From Alphaproteobacteria bacterium (GTDB lineage Bacteria; Pseudomonadota; Alphaproteobacteria; DSM-16000; Inquilinaceae): a stretch of 64,000 nucleotides of DNA. The notes beneath the pieces are model-generated. The model was not told the origin of the DNA. It saw only the letters and a list, made by a program, of their open reading frames with translations, and made no database searches. A program made the position numbers and the translations under genes. The stretch lies in contig JANQSN010000038.1 of NCBI GenBank assembly GCA_028284045.1, forward strand, positions 1 to 64,000. Direction: 5' to 3'. This document shows positions 34,784 through 45,000 of the stretch, in pieces. Position 1 is the first letter of the stretch. Every line of letters starts with the position of its first letter.

Positions 34784-37700
34784 ATGCGCCTGGCGCGCCT
34801 CCACCTCGCCCGCTATGGGCATCTGACGGGGCTCGACCTGGCCTTCGCGCCCCGCACGCCCGACCTGCATCTGATCGTCGGCGACAACGAGGCGGGCAAG
34901 TCGACGACCGAAGCGGCGATCACCGATCTGCTCTACGGCTTCGATCACCGGACGGCTTTCGCCTTCCTGCACGATGCGCATGACCTGGAAATCGGCGCCA
35001 CGCTGGGTCCGGCGGGCGGCGAGATCGCCGTGACCCGGCGCAAGCGGCGGGCCGGATCGCTGACGGCGGATGACGGGTCGGCGGTTGAGGAGGGCGTGCT
35101 CGCCCGGCTGTTGGCCGGGGTCGACCGCGCCACCTTCGCCGCCCAGTTCAGCCTCGATCACGCCCGGCTGCAGAAGGGCGGCCAGGACATGCTGAACCCC
35201 GACACCGATCTCGGCCGCCTGTTGTTCCAGGCCGGCGCCGGCCTCGACTGGCTGGGCGAGCGGCTCGGCGCGCTGGAGGCGGCAGCGGGCACCCTGTTCC
35301 GCCCGCGCGGCAAGCAGCAGGCGGTCAACCGTGCGCTCGCCGACCACAGGGCCGCCATCGACCAGAAGAAGAAATCCGCGCTGTCGCCGCGCGACTATCG
35401 GGCGGCCCAACAGGCGCTCGCCGATGTGGAAGCGGCGCTGGCGGCGGTGAACCGCCGGCTCGGCGAGATTACCCAGGCCCGCACCCGGCTGACGCGGATC
35501 CGCGGCGTCATCCCGATCCTGCGGCGGATCGATGCCGCGCGGGCGGCGCGGGCGGACCTGGGCGCCGTGCCCGACCTGCCCGCGGATCTGCCCGCCCGGC
35601 TGGAGGCGGCGGTTGCCGCGCAGCGGACGGCCGCGCTCGCCCTCGCGGCGGCGCGGGACGAACGCGCGCGCGCCGATTTGGCCCGTGAGGCGATCGCCGT
35701 CGACACCGTCTTGCTGGCCCGCGAAGAGACGCTGTCGGCGATGCTCGACACCCCGCTCGGCCGCTACCGCACGGCGGCGGAGGATTTGCCCCGCCGCCGG
35801 CTGAAGCGCGACCAGCAGGCCGCCCTGATCGCCGCGCGCGGGCGCGACGTCGGGTTGCCGGACCTGACGGCGGAAACGGCGGGCCCACACCTGCCGACGG
35901 AGCTGCGGCTGACCGCCCTGCGCCGCCTGATTAAGGCGCACGGGGAGCGTGCGCAGGCGCAGCGGCTGGCACGCACGGCCCGCGACAAGGCCCTTCGCGA
36001 GGCCGAAGAGGCCGGCCGGCGGCGCGACGCGATGCCGGAGCCGCCCGATCCGGCACCGCTGGCTGAGGCCATCGCAGCCGCGGAGGCCGAGTCTGGGGCA
36101 TCGGTGCGGCTGGCGGCCGCGCGCGACGCCGCGGCAGCGACCCGGGACGACATCGCCAAGCACCTCGCCCGCCTCGTGCCGACCCTGCCCGACGGCTGCA
36201 CGCGCGTGTCCCTGCCGGCCGGCGCGGCGGTGATCGACTACGCCCGATCCCTGGCCGAGATCGACGACCGGGCAGCCGGCGCCGCGGCCGAGCACGACCG
36301 CCTGGCGGCGGACCGTCTGGCGCTGGAAGAGGACTGCCAACGCCTGCTCGCCATCGGCGGCGCCGTGCCGCCGGAACGGTTGGACCAAGCGCGCGCCTGG
36401 CGCGATCAAGGCTGGCAACTGGTGCGGCGGCGCTTCATCGACGGTGATCCCTCGGCGGAGACGGAGATGCGGCGCTTCGCCGGCAGCCTACCCCTGCCTG
36501 ACGCCTATGCCGCGGCGGTGACGGAAGCCGACCAGGTCGCCGACGCCCGCCACGACCGGGCCAAGGTGTCGGGCGAGTTGGCCGCGAAGGCCGCCGCCCT
36601 CGCCGCCGTGGAAACCCGATTGGCGAAGCTGACCGACGCCCGCCAAGCCGACGCGGCAGCCAGCGCCGGTCTGCGCGACCGCTGGCAGGTGGCCTGGGCG
36701 GACACCGGCATCGACCCCTTGCCGCCCGCCGACATGATCGACTGGCTGGCCGCGCTGGAAGCGATCGAGGCCGCCCGTATCGACCTCGCCCGCCAGGACG
36801 CCGCCGTGGCGGCCGATCAGGATCGCGTGACCGCCCTGACCCGGCGGCTCGCCGCGGCACTGACAGAGATCGGCCAGGCGCCGGACGACGGGACCACGCT
36901 GCTCGCCCTGCTGGCCGCGGCCCGCGCGACCCTGGACGGCGTGCAGGCGACCCTGCGCGACCGCACCGCCGCCGCCGATGCCGCCCGCGCGCGATCGGCA
37001 GCGGCAGCGGAGGCAGCTGAGGCGCATCGCGCGGCCGAGGCGGAGTTCGACGCCTGGCGCCAGGACTGGGCGGCGGAGATGACGGCCTGGTCGCTGCCGC
37101 CGCAAACCGACCCCGCCGACATCGACGCCGTGCTGGCCGCCTGGACGGCGATCGTCGAGGCGCACAAGGAGATCTATCGCGACGACGGCCTGGACCATCG
37201 GATCGCCGCCATGCAGGCGGACCGGCAGCGCTTCGTCGACGATCTCGAACGGCTGGCCGGCGAGATCGCCCCGGATGTGGCCGGCCAGCCCGTCCCGGCG
37301 ACGGCCGAGGCACTGAAGGACCGCCTGGCCGCCGCCCGCACCGCGCGCGACCGCAAAGCCGACGCGGTGGGGGCGGCCGAGGCCCGCGCCGAGCAGGAGG
37401 CGGCGGCCGAGGCCGCCGACCGGCAGGCCCAGACGGCGCTGGCGGCGATCCTGGCCGAGCTGGGCGTCGGCGATGTCGCCGCGGCGGGAACCGTACTCGC
37501 GCGCGTCGAGACGGCCGGCCGGCACGGCGAAACAATCCGGGAGCGGAACGAAGACCTGTTGTCCTTGGGCGGTGGCCTCGACGAGGCGGATCTGCGCCGC
37601 GAAGCCGAAGGCCACGACCTCGACGCGCTGGCGGGCGAGATCGCCAGGCTGGACGAAGAGGACAAGGCCGTGGTGGCCGAGAGCCAGCGCCTCAGCGCCG

Positions 37701-38299
37701 CGCGCAGCGAGGCGAAAGCCGCCCTTGAGGATGTCGAGCAGGCGGGCGGCGCCACGGCCGTGGCGGCGGAGGCGGCGGGACAGGCCGCCGCGGCAGCGAT
37801 CGACGGGGCGGAACGCTATGTCCGGCTGACCGCGACCGCCGTGCTGCTGCGCCACGCCGTCGAGCGCTACCGCGAACGCAACGAGGGTCCCCTGCTGACC
37901 CACGCCAGCGGCCTTTTCGAACGGTTGACGCTCGGCCGCTATACCGGCCTGACCATCGACCGGGACGACCGCGGGCAGCCGAGCCTGCGCGCCCGTACCG
38001 GCGACGGCGGCCGCAGCGTGCCGGTGGACCGCCTCAGCGACGGCGCACGCGACCAGCTCTACCTGGCGCTGCGCCTCGCCGGCATCGCGCTGCTGCTCGA
38101 CCGCGGCACCGTGCTGCCGCTGATCGCCGACGACCTGTTCGTCAATTTCGACGACGACCGCGCCGCGGCCGGACTGGCCGTGCTGGCGGATCTGGCGACG
38201 CGCACGCAGGTGCTGTTCTTCACCCATCACCGCCATCTGCTGGCCCTTGCCCAGGCGCGGCTGCCCGGCCGCTTCGACGCGGTGACGCTGGCGGCATGA
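34784..38299 (+). CDS. YhaN/SbcC-like SMC-type ATPase
   Basis: A 1171-residue AAA/SMC-like protein, partner of the upstream phosphoesterase. Walker A is GDNEAGKST (33-41). Long Ala/Arg-rich coiled coils occupy about 160-1000. The ABC signature LSDGARDQLYLALRLA and Walker B LPLIADDLFVNFDD are near the C-terminus. The N-terminal FDHRTAFAFLHDAHDLEIGA stretch is typical of YhaN proteins. The same frame is open upstream through the whole nuclease gene, but the ATG after GAGG at the nuclease stop is the plausible start. It acts with the nuclease on DNA ends. Its stop overlaps the PfkB gene start. Confidence 0.88.
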   Translation: MRLARLHLARYGHLTGLDLAFAPRTPDLHLIVGDNEAGKSTTEAAITDLLYGFDHRTAFAFLHDAHDLEIGATLGPAGGEIAVTRRKRRAGSLTADDGSAVEEGVLARLLAGVDRATFAAQFSLDHARLQKGGQDMLNPDTDLGRLLFQAGAGLDWLGERLGALEAAAGTLFRPRGKQQAVNRALADHRAAIDQKKKSALSPRDYRAAQQALADVEAALAAVNRRLGEITQARTRLTRIRGVIPILRRIDAARAARADLGAVPDLPADLPARLEAAVAAQRTAALALAAARDERARADLAREAIAVDTVLLAREETLSAMLDTPLGRYRTAAEDLPRRRLKRDQQAALIAARGRDVGLPDLTAETAGPHLPTELRLTALRRLIKAHGERAQAQRLARTARDKALREAEEAGRRRDAMPEPPDPAPLAEAIAAAEAESGASVRLAAARDAAAATRDDIAKHLARLVPTLPDGCTRVSLPAGAAVIDYARSLAEIDDRAAGAAAEHDRLAADRLALEEDCQRLLAIGGAVPPERLDQARAWRDQGWQLVRRRFIDGDPSAETEMRRFAGSLPLPDAYAAAVTEADQVADARHDRAKVSGELAAKAAALAAVETRLAKLTDARQADAAASAGLRDRWQVAWADTGIDPLPPADMIDWLAALEAIEAARIDLARQDAAVAADQDRVTALTRRLAAALTEIGQAPDDGTTLLALLAAARATLDGVQATLRDRTAAADAARARSAAAAEAAEAHRAAEAEFDAWRQDWAAEMTAWSLPPQTDPADIDAVLAAWTAIVEAHKEIYRDDGLDHRIAAMQADRQRFVDDLERLAGEIAPDVAGQPVPATAEALKDRLAAARTARDRKADAVGAAEARAEQEAAAEAADRQAQTALAAILAELGVGDVAAAGTVLARVETAGRHGETIRERNEDLLSLGGGLDEADLRREAEGHDLDALAGEIARLDEEDKAVVAESQRLSAARSEAKAALEDVEQAGGATAVAAEAAGQAAAAAIDGAERYVRLTATAVLLRHAVERYRERNEGPLLTHASGLFERLTLGRYTGLTIDRDDRGQPSLRARTGDGGRSVPVDRLSDGARDQLYLALRLAGIALLLDRGTVLPLIADDLFVNFDDDRAAAGLAVLADLATRTQVLFFTHHRHLLALAQARLPGRFDAVTLAA

Positions 38300-39273
38300 G
38301 CACGCCCGCGCCGGTTACCGCCCTGTGCGTCGGCGAGGCGCTGATCGACTTCGTCGCGGCGTCGGGACCCGGCGACCTGGCGGACGTCACCATCTTCCAC
38401 CGCGCGGCCGGCGGCGCACCGGCCAATGTCGCGGTCGGGCTCGCCCGGCTCGGCATCGCCAGCGGCTTCGTCGGGCGGGTCGGCGACGACGCCTTCGGCC
38501 GGCATCTGCGCGACACGCTGGCCGACGCCGGGGTCGACGTGTCGGCGATGCGTGCCACGCCCGGTCTGCGCACCGGCCTTGCCTTCATCTCCCACGACCA
38601 CACCGGCGAGCGGCATTTCGCGTTCCATCGCGAACCGGGCGCCGACACCCGGCTGACCCCCGCCGACATTGATGCCGCACCGATCATGGGCTGCCGCGCG
38701 CTCTATTTCAGCTCCCTGGGGCTGGTCGGCGAGCCGTCGCGCAGCGCCCTCCGCCACGCCATTGCACGCGCCCGGGCGGCCGGCGCGCTGGTCGCGTTCG
38801 ACCCCAATCTGCGCCAGGACCTGTGGCCGGACACGGCTGCGGCGACTGCCGGCCTCCGCGACGGCATGGCGGCCGCGACGCTGATCAAGATCAGCGAGGA
38901 GGAGGTGCGGTTCCTGGTGCCCGATGGCCCGCTGGAGACGGCCGCGCGGCGGCTTTGGCATGACGGGCTGGAGGCGATGCTGGTCACCCGCGGACGGCAG
39001 GGCTGCCTGGGGCTGACCGCCGACCGGTCGGTCGCCGTGCCCGGCCTGAAGGTAGAGGCGGTCGACGCCACCGGCGCCGGCGACGGCTTCATGGCCGGGT
39101 TCCTCGCGGAGCGTCTGCGCGCCGGCCCCGCGGCCCTGTCGGCCGACGGGCTCGCCGCCGCGCTGCGGTTCGCCACCGCCACCGGCGCGCTGACCACCAC
39201 GTGCCCCGGGGTCATCCCCGCCTTGCCGACCCGCCGGGCGGTCGAAGACCTGCTTTCCCGGCCGACAGGATAG
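38296..39273 (+). CDS. PfkB-family carbohydrate kinase (fructokinase-like)
   Basis: A 325-residue ribokinase-fold sugar kinase. The first PfkB signature, AGGAPANVAVGLARLG, starts near residue 38. The second, DATGAGDGF, places the catalytic base at D263 with the anion hole GAGD. The FDPNLRQDLW motif (about 174-183) is usual in bacterial fructokinases. The ATG overlaps the stop of the YhaN-like gene, but a functional link is doubtful. Phosphorylation of fructose or a related sugar (KDG-like) is likely. Confidence 0.88.
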   Translation: MSTPAPVTALCVGEALIDFVAASGPGDLADVTIFHRAAGGAPANVAVGLARLGIASGFVGRVGDDAFGRHLRDTLADAGVDVSAMRATPGLRTGLAFISHDHTGERHFAFHREPGADTRLTPADIDAAPIMGCRALYFSSLGLVGEPSRSALRHAIARARAAGALVAFDPNLRQDLWPDTAAATAGLRDGMAAATLIKISEEEVRFLVPDGPLETAARRLWHDGLEAMLVTRGRQGCLGLTADRSVAVPGLKVEAVDATGAGDGFMAGFLAERLRAGPAALSADGLAAALRFATATGALTTTCPGVIPALPTRRAVEDLLSRPTG

Positions 39274-39280
39274 CGGCCGT

Positions 39281-39802
39281 TCAGAGTGGACCGATATCGA
39301 CGAAGAATGGTTTGTTGTCGCGCCCGCGGTAAACGAACCCGCCAAACGTCCGCAGGGCCAGGCAGATCAGGAAGATCTGGATCGGGTTGACGTTCGCCTT
39401 GTGCAGGGCGGCGCACATCAGCTTGTCGGAAAAGACCTGGTCGGCCTTGTGGGGGCCGCGGTCCATGATCTGCCAGGCAATGTAGAGAAAGTCGTGGAAG
39501 ATCGAGGCTTCCAGATGCGGCCCCACGCGACCGACGATGTTCCGCAACCCGCGCGGTACGGATGACAGATCGGTCACCATGCCGCGCGGCACCGTCAGGT
39601 ACTTCTGCACACCGTCCAATCGATAGGATACCGTGTAGTCCTTTGCGAGAATGTAGTCGGCATCCTCACCCCGGCGCCGTTTCACGGACTCGATGCCGCG
39701 ATACAGAACAAGCGGGGTGTCATAGTCGACAAATTCCAGCTTTTCCCAGTCTTCATCGGGGTAAGGGTTGTCGAATTTCGGATGGATCTCATCGTAGGTC
39801 AT
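39281..39802 (-). CDS. DUF1353 protein
   Basis: A 173-residue protein of the DUF1353 family, often associated with phage or mobile regions. The core VPRGMVTDLSSVPRGL (about 71-86) and ASIFHDFLYIAW (about 98-109) are the family hallmarks, with His/Asp residues that suggest a metal or catalytic site. Two hydrophobic C-terminal stretches could touch the membrane. The start has GGAG eight bases upstream. GC content is lower than the neighbours, and no phage genes adjoin it. Function unknown. Confidence 0.8.
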   Translation of the reverse strand: MTYDEIHPKFDNPYPDEDWEKLEFVDYDTPLVLYRGIESVKRRRGEDADYILAKDYTVSYRLDGVQKYLTVPRGMVTDLSSVPRGLRNIVGRVGPHLEASIFHDFLYIAWQIMDRGPHKADQVFSDKLMCAALHKANVNPIQIFLICLALRTFGGFVYRGRDNKPFFVDIGPL

Positions 39803-39927
39803 CGACTGTCTCCACCGATCGCGGGCGGCTGTACACCGATCGATGGCACAACAAATACCTGTAAATAAGACAATAATCTATCCAAAACGCGGCTGCGGCC
39901 TTGCCCCATTGCCGGCCCCGACTGCCC

Positions 39928-40725
39928 CTACAGCGTGGCGACGGACAGCCCGCCGTCGAGGGTCAGCACCTGGCCCGTGGCATAGGGCAGGTCGCCGCGC
40001 ACCAGCGCCGCCACCGCCCGGCCGATATCCGCCGGCGCGCCCCAGCGGCGTTCCAGCGTCAGCCCGTCGGCGATCAGCCGGTCGTACTTCTCCGTGACCC
40101 CGGCGGTCATGTCGGTGCGGATGACGCCCGGCCGCAGCTCGTAGACCGGGATGCCGTGCTCGGCGAGGCGCACCGCCCATAGCCGCGCCGCCATGGCCAA
40201 CCCCGCCTTGGAAATGCAGTAGTCGCCGCGGTCGACCGAGGCGACGGTCGCGGAGACGGAGGTGATGAACACCACCGCGCGGGGGCCAACGGGCACAGCA
40301 TCGGCCAGCATCCGCCGCGCGACGGCCTGGGTCAGGAAGTACGGCCCCTGCAGGTTCACCTGAACCAACCGCTCGAAGGACGCCAACTCGGCGTCCAGGA
40401 TATCGGCGCGGGTCTTCGGCGCGATGCCGGCGTTGTTGACAAGCACGTCGAGCCGGCCGAAGCGCGCCCACACGGCGTCCACCAGGCGGTCGCGGTCCGC
40501 CGCGTCGGCGATGTCGGCGGTGACGTAGTGCGCGGCGACGCCCGTCGCCGCCAGCCGCGCGCAGGCCGCCGCGGCCTCCGGCTCCACCCCGCAGATCATG
40601 AGATCAAGGCCGTCGCGGGCCAGCGCCTCGGCGATGCCCAGGCCGATACCGCGGTTGCCGCCGGTGATCAGGGCCACCCGGCGCGGCGACCGCCCGCCCG
40701 CGGCGGGGCCGCCCCCGGCGGTCAC
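39928..40725 (-). CDS. Short-chain dehydrogenase/reductase
   Basis: A 265-residue classical SDR. The cofactor motif is TGGNRGIG (21-28), followed by NNAG, the catalytic Ser in SVSATVASV, and YCISK (YxxxK). The C-terminal GQVLTLDGGLSVATL is the common 3-oxoacyl-reductase-like ending. The GTG start overlaps the stop of the upstream DUF993 gene by four bases (GTGA), with GGGGG just before it. This pairing suggests a sugar or polyol route in which the SDR oxidises or reduces a keto-sugar and DUF993 acts as an aldolase. Substrate not determined. Confidence 0.88.
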   Translation of the reverse strand: MTAGGGPAAGGRSPRRVALITGGNRGIGLGIAEALARDGLDLMICGVEPEAAAACARLAATGVAAHYVTADIADAADRDRLVDAVWARFGRLDVLVNNAGIAPKTRADILDAELASFERLVQVNLQGPYFLTQAVARRMLADAVPVGPRAVVFITSVSATVASVDRGDYCISKAGLAMAARLWAVRLAEHGIPVYELRPGVIRTDMTAGVTEKYDRLIADGLTLERRWGAPADIGRAVAALVRGDLPYATGQVLTLDGGLSVATL

Positions 40726-41888
40726 GCTACCCCCGCATGCACGGCCAGCCACTGGGCGAACCGGGCGGCGGCCCGATCGGGGTCGGCCAGCAGGCCCGCT
40801 TGGTCGGCCAGCCGGAAGACGGCCGACAGATGCGGGGCGGACCGCGCGCTCTCCTGCCCGCCTAGCATGGCGAAGGCGTCCTGGTGGCCGTTTAGCCAGG
40901 CCAGGAACACCACGCCGGTCTTGTAGAACCGGGTGGGCGCGCAGAAGATCTCGCGCGCCAGCGGCAAGGTCGGGGCCAGCACGGCGTCGTAGGTCGCCCG
41001 GTCGCCCGCCGCCAATGCGGCCAAGGCCCGCGCGGCGGCCGGCGCGATCGGGTCGAAGATGCCGAGCAGCGCGTCGGAATGGCCCTCCGCATCCCCGGCG
41101 ATCAGTGCGGGGTAGTTGAAGTCGTCGCCGGTATAGAGCCGCACACCCGCCGGCAGGCGCCGCCGCATCGCCACCTCCAGCGCCGCATCCAACAGCGACA
41201 CCTTGATGCCGTCGACCTTGGCGGCATGGTCCTCGATCAGCGCCAGACACACCTCCAAGGCCGCCCAGGGGTCGTCGTGCCCCCAATAGCCGGACAGCGC
41301 CGGGTCGAACATCGGCCCCAGCCAATGCAGGATCACCGGCTGGGCAGCGCCGTCGAGCAGCCGGCCATAGACCCGCACATAGTCGTCCGCGTCCGACGCC
41401 GCCGCGGCCAGCGCCCGGCTGGCCATCAGGATGATCCGGCCGCCCGCCGCCTCCACGGCTTCCATCTGGTCCTCATAGGCCGCGGTCACCGCCGCCAGGT
41501 CCGGCACCTCGGCGGGGTCGAGATGATCGGTGCCGACGCCGGCCGCCACCGCCGCCCCCGGTCGGGCCGCCGCCTCGGCCAGGCACCGCTCGATCAACAG
41601 TCGAGCCTCCGGCCAGGCCAGGCCCATGCCGCGCTGGGCGGTGTCCATCGCCTCCGCCACGCCGAGGCCGAGGTCCCACAGATGATGGCGGAAGGCCAGC
41701 GTACGCTCCCAGTCGATCGGCCGCGCGATCCAGGGATCGCCAGCGGCCCGGGGATCGACCACCATATGGGCGGCGGCATAAGCGACGCGGTTGAAGACGA
41801 GCGGCGCGGACGGCGCCAACAGCGGCGTACCGGACAGGTCGTACGCCTCCGGTACGCCGCCGGCGCCGATCAGCATCAGTCGGGGCAT
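40722..41888 (-). CDS. DUF993 protein (dihydrodipicolinate synthase-like TIM barrel)
   Basis: A 388-residue protein of the DUF993 family, distantly related to DHDPS/NAL class I aldolases. Characteristic stretches are LAFRHHLWDLGLGVAEAMDTAQRGMGL split over about 64-92, GTDHLD, PVILHWLGPMFDP, and VDGIKVSLLD with the Lys in the position expected for a Schiff base. It is expected to be an aldolase or lyase acting on a sugar-derived keto acid. First gene of a two-gene unit with the SDR. The upstream 187 bp holds the terminator of the giant exoprotein gene. Confidence 0.82.
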   Translation of the reverse strand: MPRLMLIGAGGVPEAYDLSGTPLLAPSAPLVFNRVAYAAAHMVVDPRAAGDPWIARPIDWERTLAFRHHLWDLGLGVAEAMDTAQRGMGLAWPEARLLIERCLAEAAARPGAAVAAGVGTDHLDPAEVPDLAAVTAAYEDQMEAVEAAGGRIILMASRALAAAASDADDYVRVYGRLLDGAAQPVILHWLGPMFDPALSGYWGHDDPWAALEVCLALIEDHAAKVDGIKVSLLDAALEVAMRRRLPAGVRLYTGDDFNYPALIAGDAEGHSDALLGIFDPIAPAAARALAALAAGDRATYDAVLAPTLPLAREIFCAPTRFYKTGVVFLAWLNGHQDAFAMLGGQESARSAPHLSAVFRLADQAGLLADPDRAAARFAQWLAVHAGVA

Positions 41889-41982
41889 GGGTGGGGTCAG
41901 CTCATCAAGCGGGCGCGTAGGGCGAACCGGCTAAGGTTGCCCGGCCCACATCAGCGCGGATCGGTCAGGCGGCGCAAGGGCA

Positions 41983-42017
41983 AAGGGCGGCAGACGGTGT
42001 GCCCGCTGCCGCCCCTT
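41983..42017 (-). terminator. Likely terminator of the giant exoprotein gene
   Basis: On the minus strand, about 60 bp past the exoprotein stop, AAGGGGCGGCAG (42017-42006) pairs with CTGCCGCCCTT (41993-41983) apart from one bulged base. A 12-base loop lies between the arms, and the T-run after the stem is short. It fits an intrinsic terminator of moderate strength. Confidence 0.55.
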
Positions 42018-42075
42018 CGCGTCTTTGTACTCGCAACCGGGGCCGCCGTCCTAAAGCGGCCCGGTCAACCCGCGC

Positions 42076-45000
42076 CTACTGACAGACGTCGCCATAGTCC
42101 CAGGTGCTCTGGAGGTACGTCGCCACGCAGGTGTCATCCGCCTCGGCGCCATCGCTGCCGGGGCCGCCGGCCGCCGGTTCGATATCGCCGATATTGAGCG
42201 GATTGCCGCCGCCCCCGGCCGGCTGCGGGCCGCCGCCCAGCGAACCGATCGGATTGCCGTCGGCGAACAGGTTGGTCTGGAAGCCGACGCCCTGCTCCGA
42301 GGTGAAGAACGCATCACCGCCCGGATTGTTGTTCTGGAACTCGGCCGTCGGGATGCCGAACCGCCGGAAGAAGTCCAGGAGGTCCAAGGTCCCCAGGTCC
42401 ACCGGGAATTCCAGCAGCGCGATCTCCAGCGGCTGGAAGGCGAAGAGCGGCGTATCCACCAGACCCGTATCCGCCCGCGGGAACAGGGCGAGGATATCGG
42501 TGTTGGCGTCCTCCGCCGGCAGGACACCCGGCGGATCGGTGACGATGAAGAACGGCGGTGCCAGCGTGAACCCGTCGATCGCCGCGGAGACCTCGGCCAG
42601 CGTCTCTCCGCCCCACCAGTTCGCATTGAGGTCCGGCGTGCCGGTGCCTTCGTTGTTGAAGCCGAACCCGGCGTTGAAGAACTCGCCCACCGGATCGGCC
42701 GCGGCGGGTCCATTGCCGGGCATGAAGTTGACGTTGATGAACAGCCCATTGGCCGGCGTGTCGACGCCGTCAACCAGCTCGGTCAGCGCGTCGCCGATAT
42801 CCACACCGGTGACGATACCGACCGCATCGCTGGCGTTGCGGATGATGTAGTTCTGATAGACCTGCACCAACGCGTTGCCGAAGTTCCCCTGGAAGCTGAT
42901 GCCGTCGCCTTGGGGCGCGCTGGTATCGGTGCCGTTGCCGTCGATGAAGTTGTTGAAGATGTTCAGCGTCGCCGGTCCGTCCACCGTGGTGGCGGCGGGC
43001 ACGCCGATACCACTGACCTCGATGCCGTTGTCGCCGCTGCCGACGATCATGTTGCGCTGGACGGTGACCAGCGTGCCTTCCTCGATCAGCCCTGCGAAGT
43101 CGACACCGTCCCCGGCGACGCCCCGGATCTGGCCGGTTACGTCGAACAGGTCGAGATCGACGAGCTGGCTGCCGTCGTAGTCGGCCCCGGTCTGAAGCGC
43201 CGTGCCGTTCAGGTCGATCAGGACGGTGGCGCCGTCGAAGATGCCCAAGTCGGCGTTGGGGCCGGTACCAACCGGCTCGAAGTAGATACCGTCGCTCAGA
43301 CCGATGATGTCGACATTGCGGGCGATCACCACCTCGGTCTCGCTGCCGCCGATCCCCTCGAACTTGATGCCGTCGCCGCCGATCGCGGGATTGTCGGGGT
43401 CGTTGACGCCGAGGATCTGCTGATTGTCGACAATCTCGACCTGCGCGCCGCCGGTCACGAGGTTGAAGTCGATACCGTCGTCCGTCGCCCCCTGGATCAG
43501 CGTGTTGCCGGAGATGCGGATCCGAGGTTCGGCCCCGCCGACGAAGCTGAAGTTGATGCCGTTGTCGCCGCCGAAGATGCGCTGGGTCCCCAAGCTGCCG
43601 TCCGGCTCCGCACTGATGAAGATGTCGGCGCCGTCGACCCGATGGTTGGGGTCGAAGAAGATGCCCGACGACTCGCCGCCGATGTCGTTGCCGGACAGCG
43701 AGACAGCCGCGAGGTTCGGGCCCTGGAACGACAACTGGCCACCGTCCGTCAACGCCCGGCCGTTACCGTCGTCGAAGATCGCCTGTTGATCCATACCGAT
43801 CAGCAGCCATGGCCGATCGCCGGTCACCGTACCGCCATTGCGGGTGAAGCTGCCCTGCTCGACATCGCCGAACACCGTTACGCCGTTGCCGCTGAGGCCC
43901 AGAACATCGTTGCCGGAGATCACGAAGCGCGCGCCGTCGACCAGGCTGTCGCCGGCCTTCACGATCTCATTGCCCGACACGGAGAAGTCGCTGGCCGCTC
44001 CACGCAGGAAGATACCGCCCTGCCCGCTCAAGCCGATATCGTCGAAACCGATCGGCGTCACGCTCGGCGTCTGGTTGTCGACGACCGCGAACAGCACATC
44101 GGTGCCGGCCAGCCCCCAAGTCTCGATGGCAAACTGGTCGGTACCGGTGCCACCCTGGAGGAGGTTGCCGGTGATCAACACCTGCGGCCCGGTGTCATCG
44201 TTGCGTGCATCATCGGCGCCGGAGTGGATCAGACCCGCGAACTCGACTGCGTCCTCTCCCGCCCTCACCCGGTTGCCGTCGATCAACACATCGACTCCCG
44301 ACCCGCTGTCGCTCAGCCGGCCGGCGAAATGCATGCCGTCCACGGCCGCGAAGATCGTGTTGTCGAAGATGTTCAGGAAGCCGACGCCGAGATTGCTGTC
44401 CGACATGAAGATGCCGTGCCTCGACACCGCGCCGATGCCGACGTCGTTGCCGCTGATCTGCCAGGTCGCATTCAGGCCGATATTAACCAGTTCGATCGCG
44501 TCGCTCATGACATGGGCGGCGGGGCTGAACTGGTTATTGGTGATGACCGCACCGGCCGAGATGCTGGTGGCGCCCAAGCCCGTGTCGATGATGCCCAGCT
44601 CGATACCCGTCGTCGGGTCGGCGTCGTCGGTGATCTCGGCGAAGGTGAAGCCGGTGATCGTCACGTCCGACACGATCTTGGTGCCCGACAGGTCGTTCGG
44701 GTTCCTGGCAGTCGCGTCGACCGCGCCGACCGCAAAGCCGGTGTCGATGTCGCCGTTATTGGCGAACGCGTCGACCGCGCCGACATCGATGAGGGCGAAG
44801 CCGTCGGCGCGCACCGTCAGGCCGTCAACCCAGACCTCCACGCTGCCGCCGAACGGCCCCCGCGTCCCGTCGACCTCAACCTCGGTGGCGCCGAGGAGAC
44901 CGGCGGTGTTCACCGCGAGCTGGATGCTGTTCAGGTCGCCCAGCGTCACCGGACCGTCGACATCGCCCGGGTTCAACAGGCCGACATCGCCGGTGTCGTT

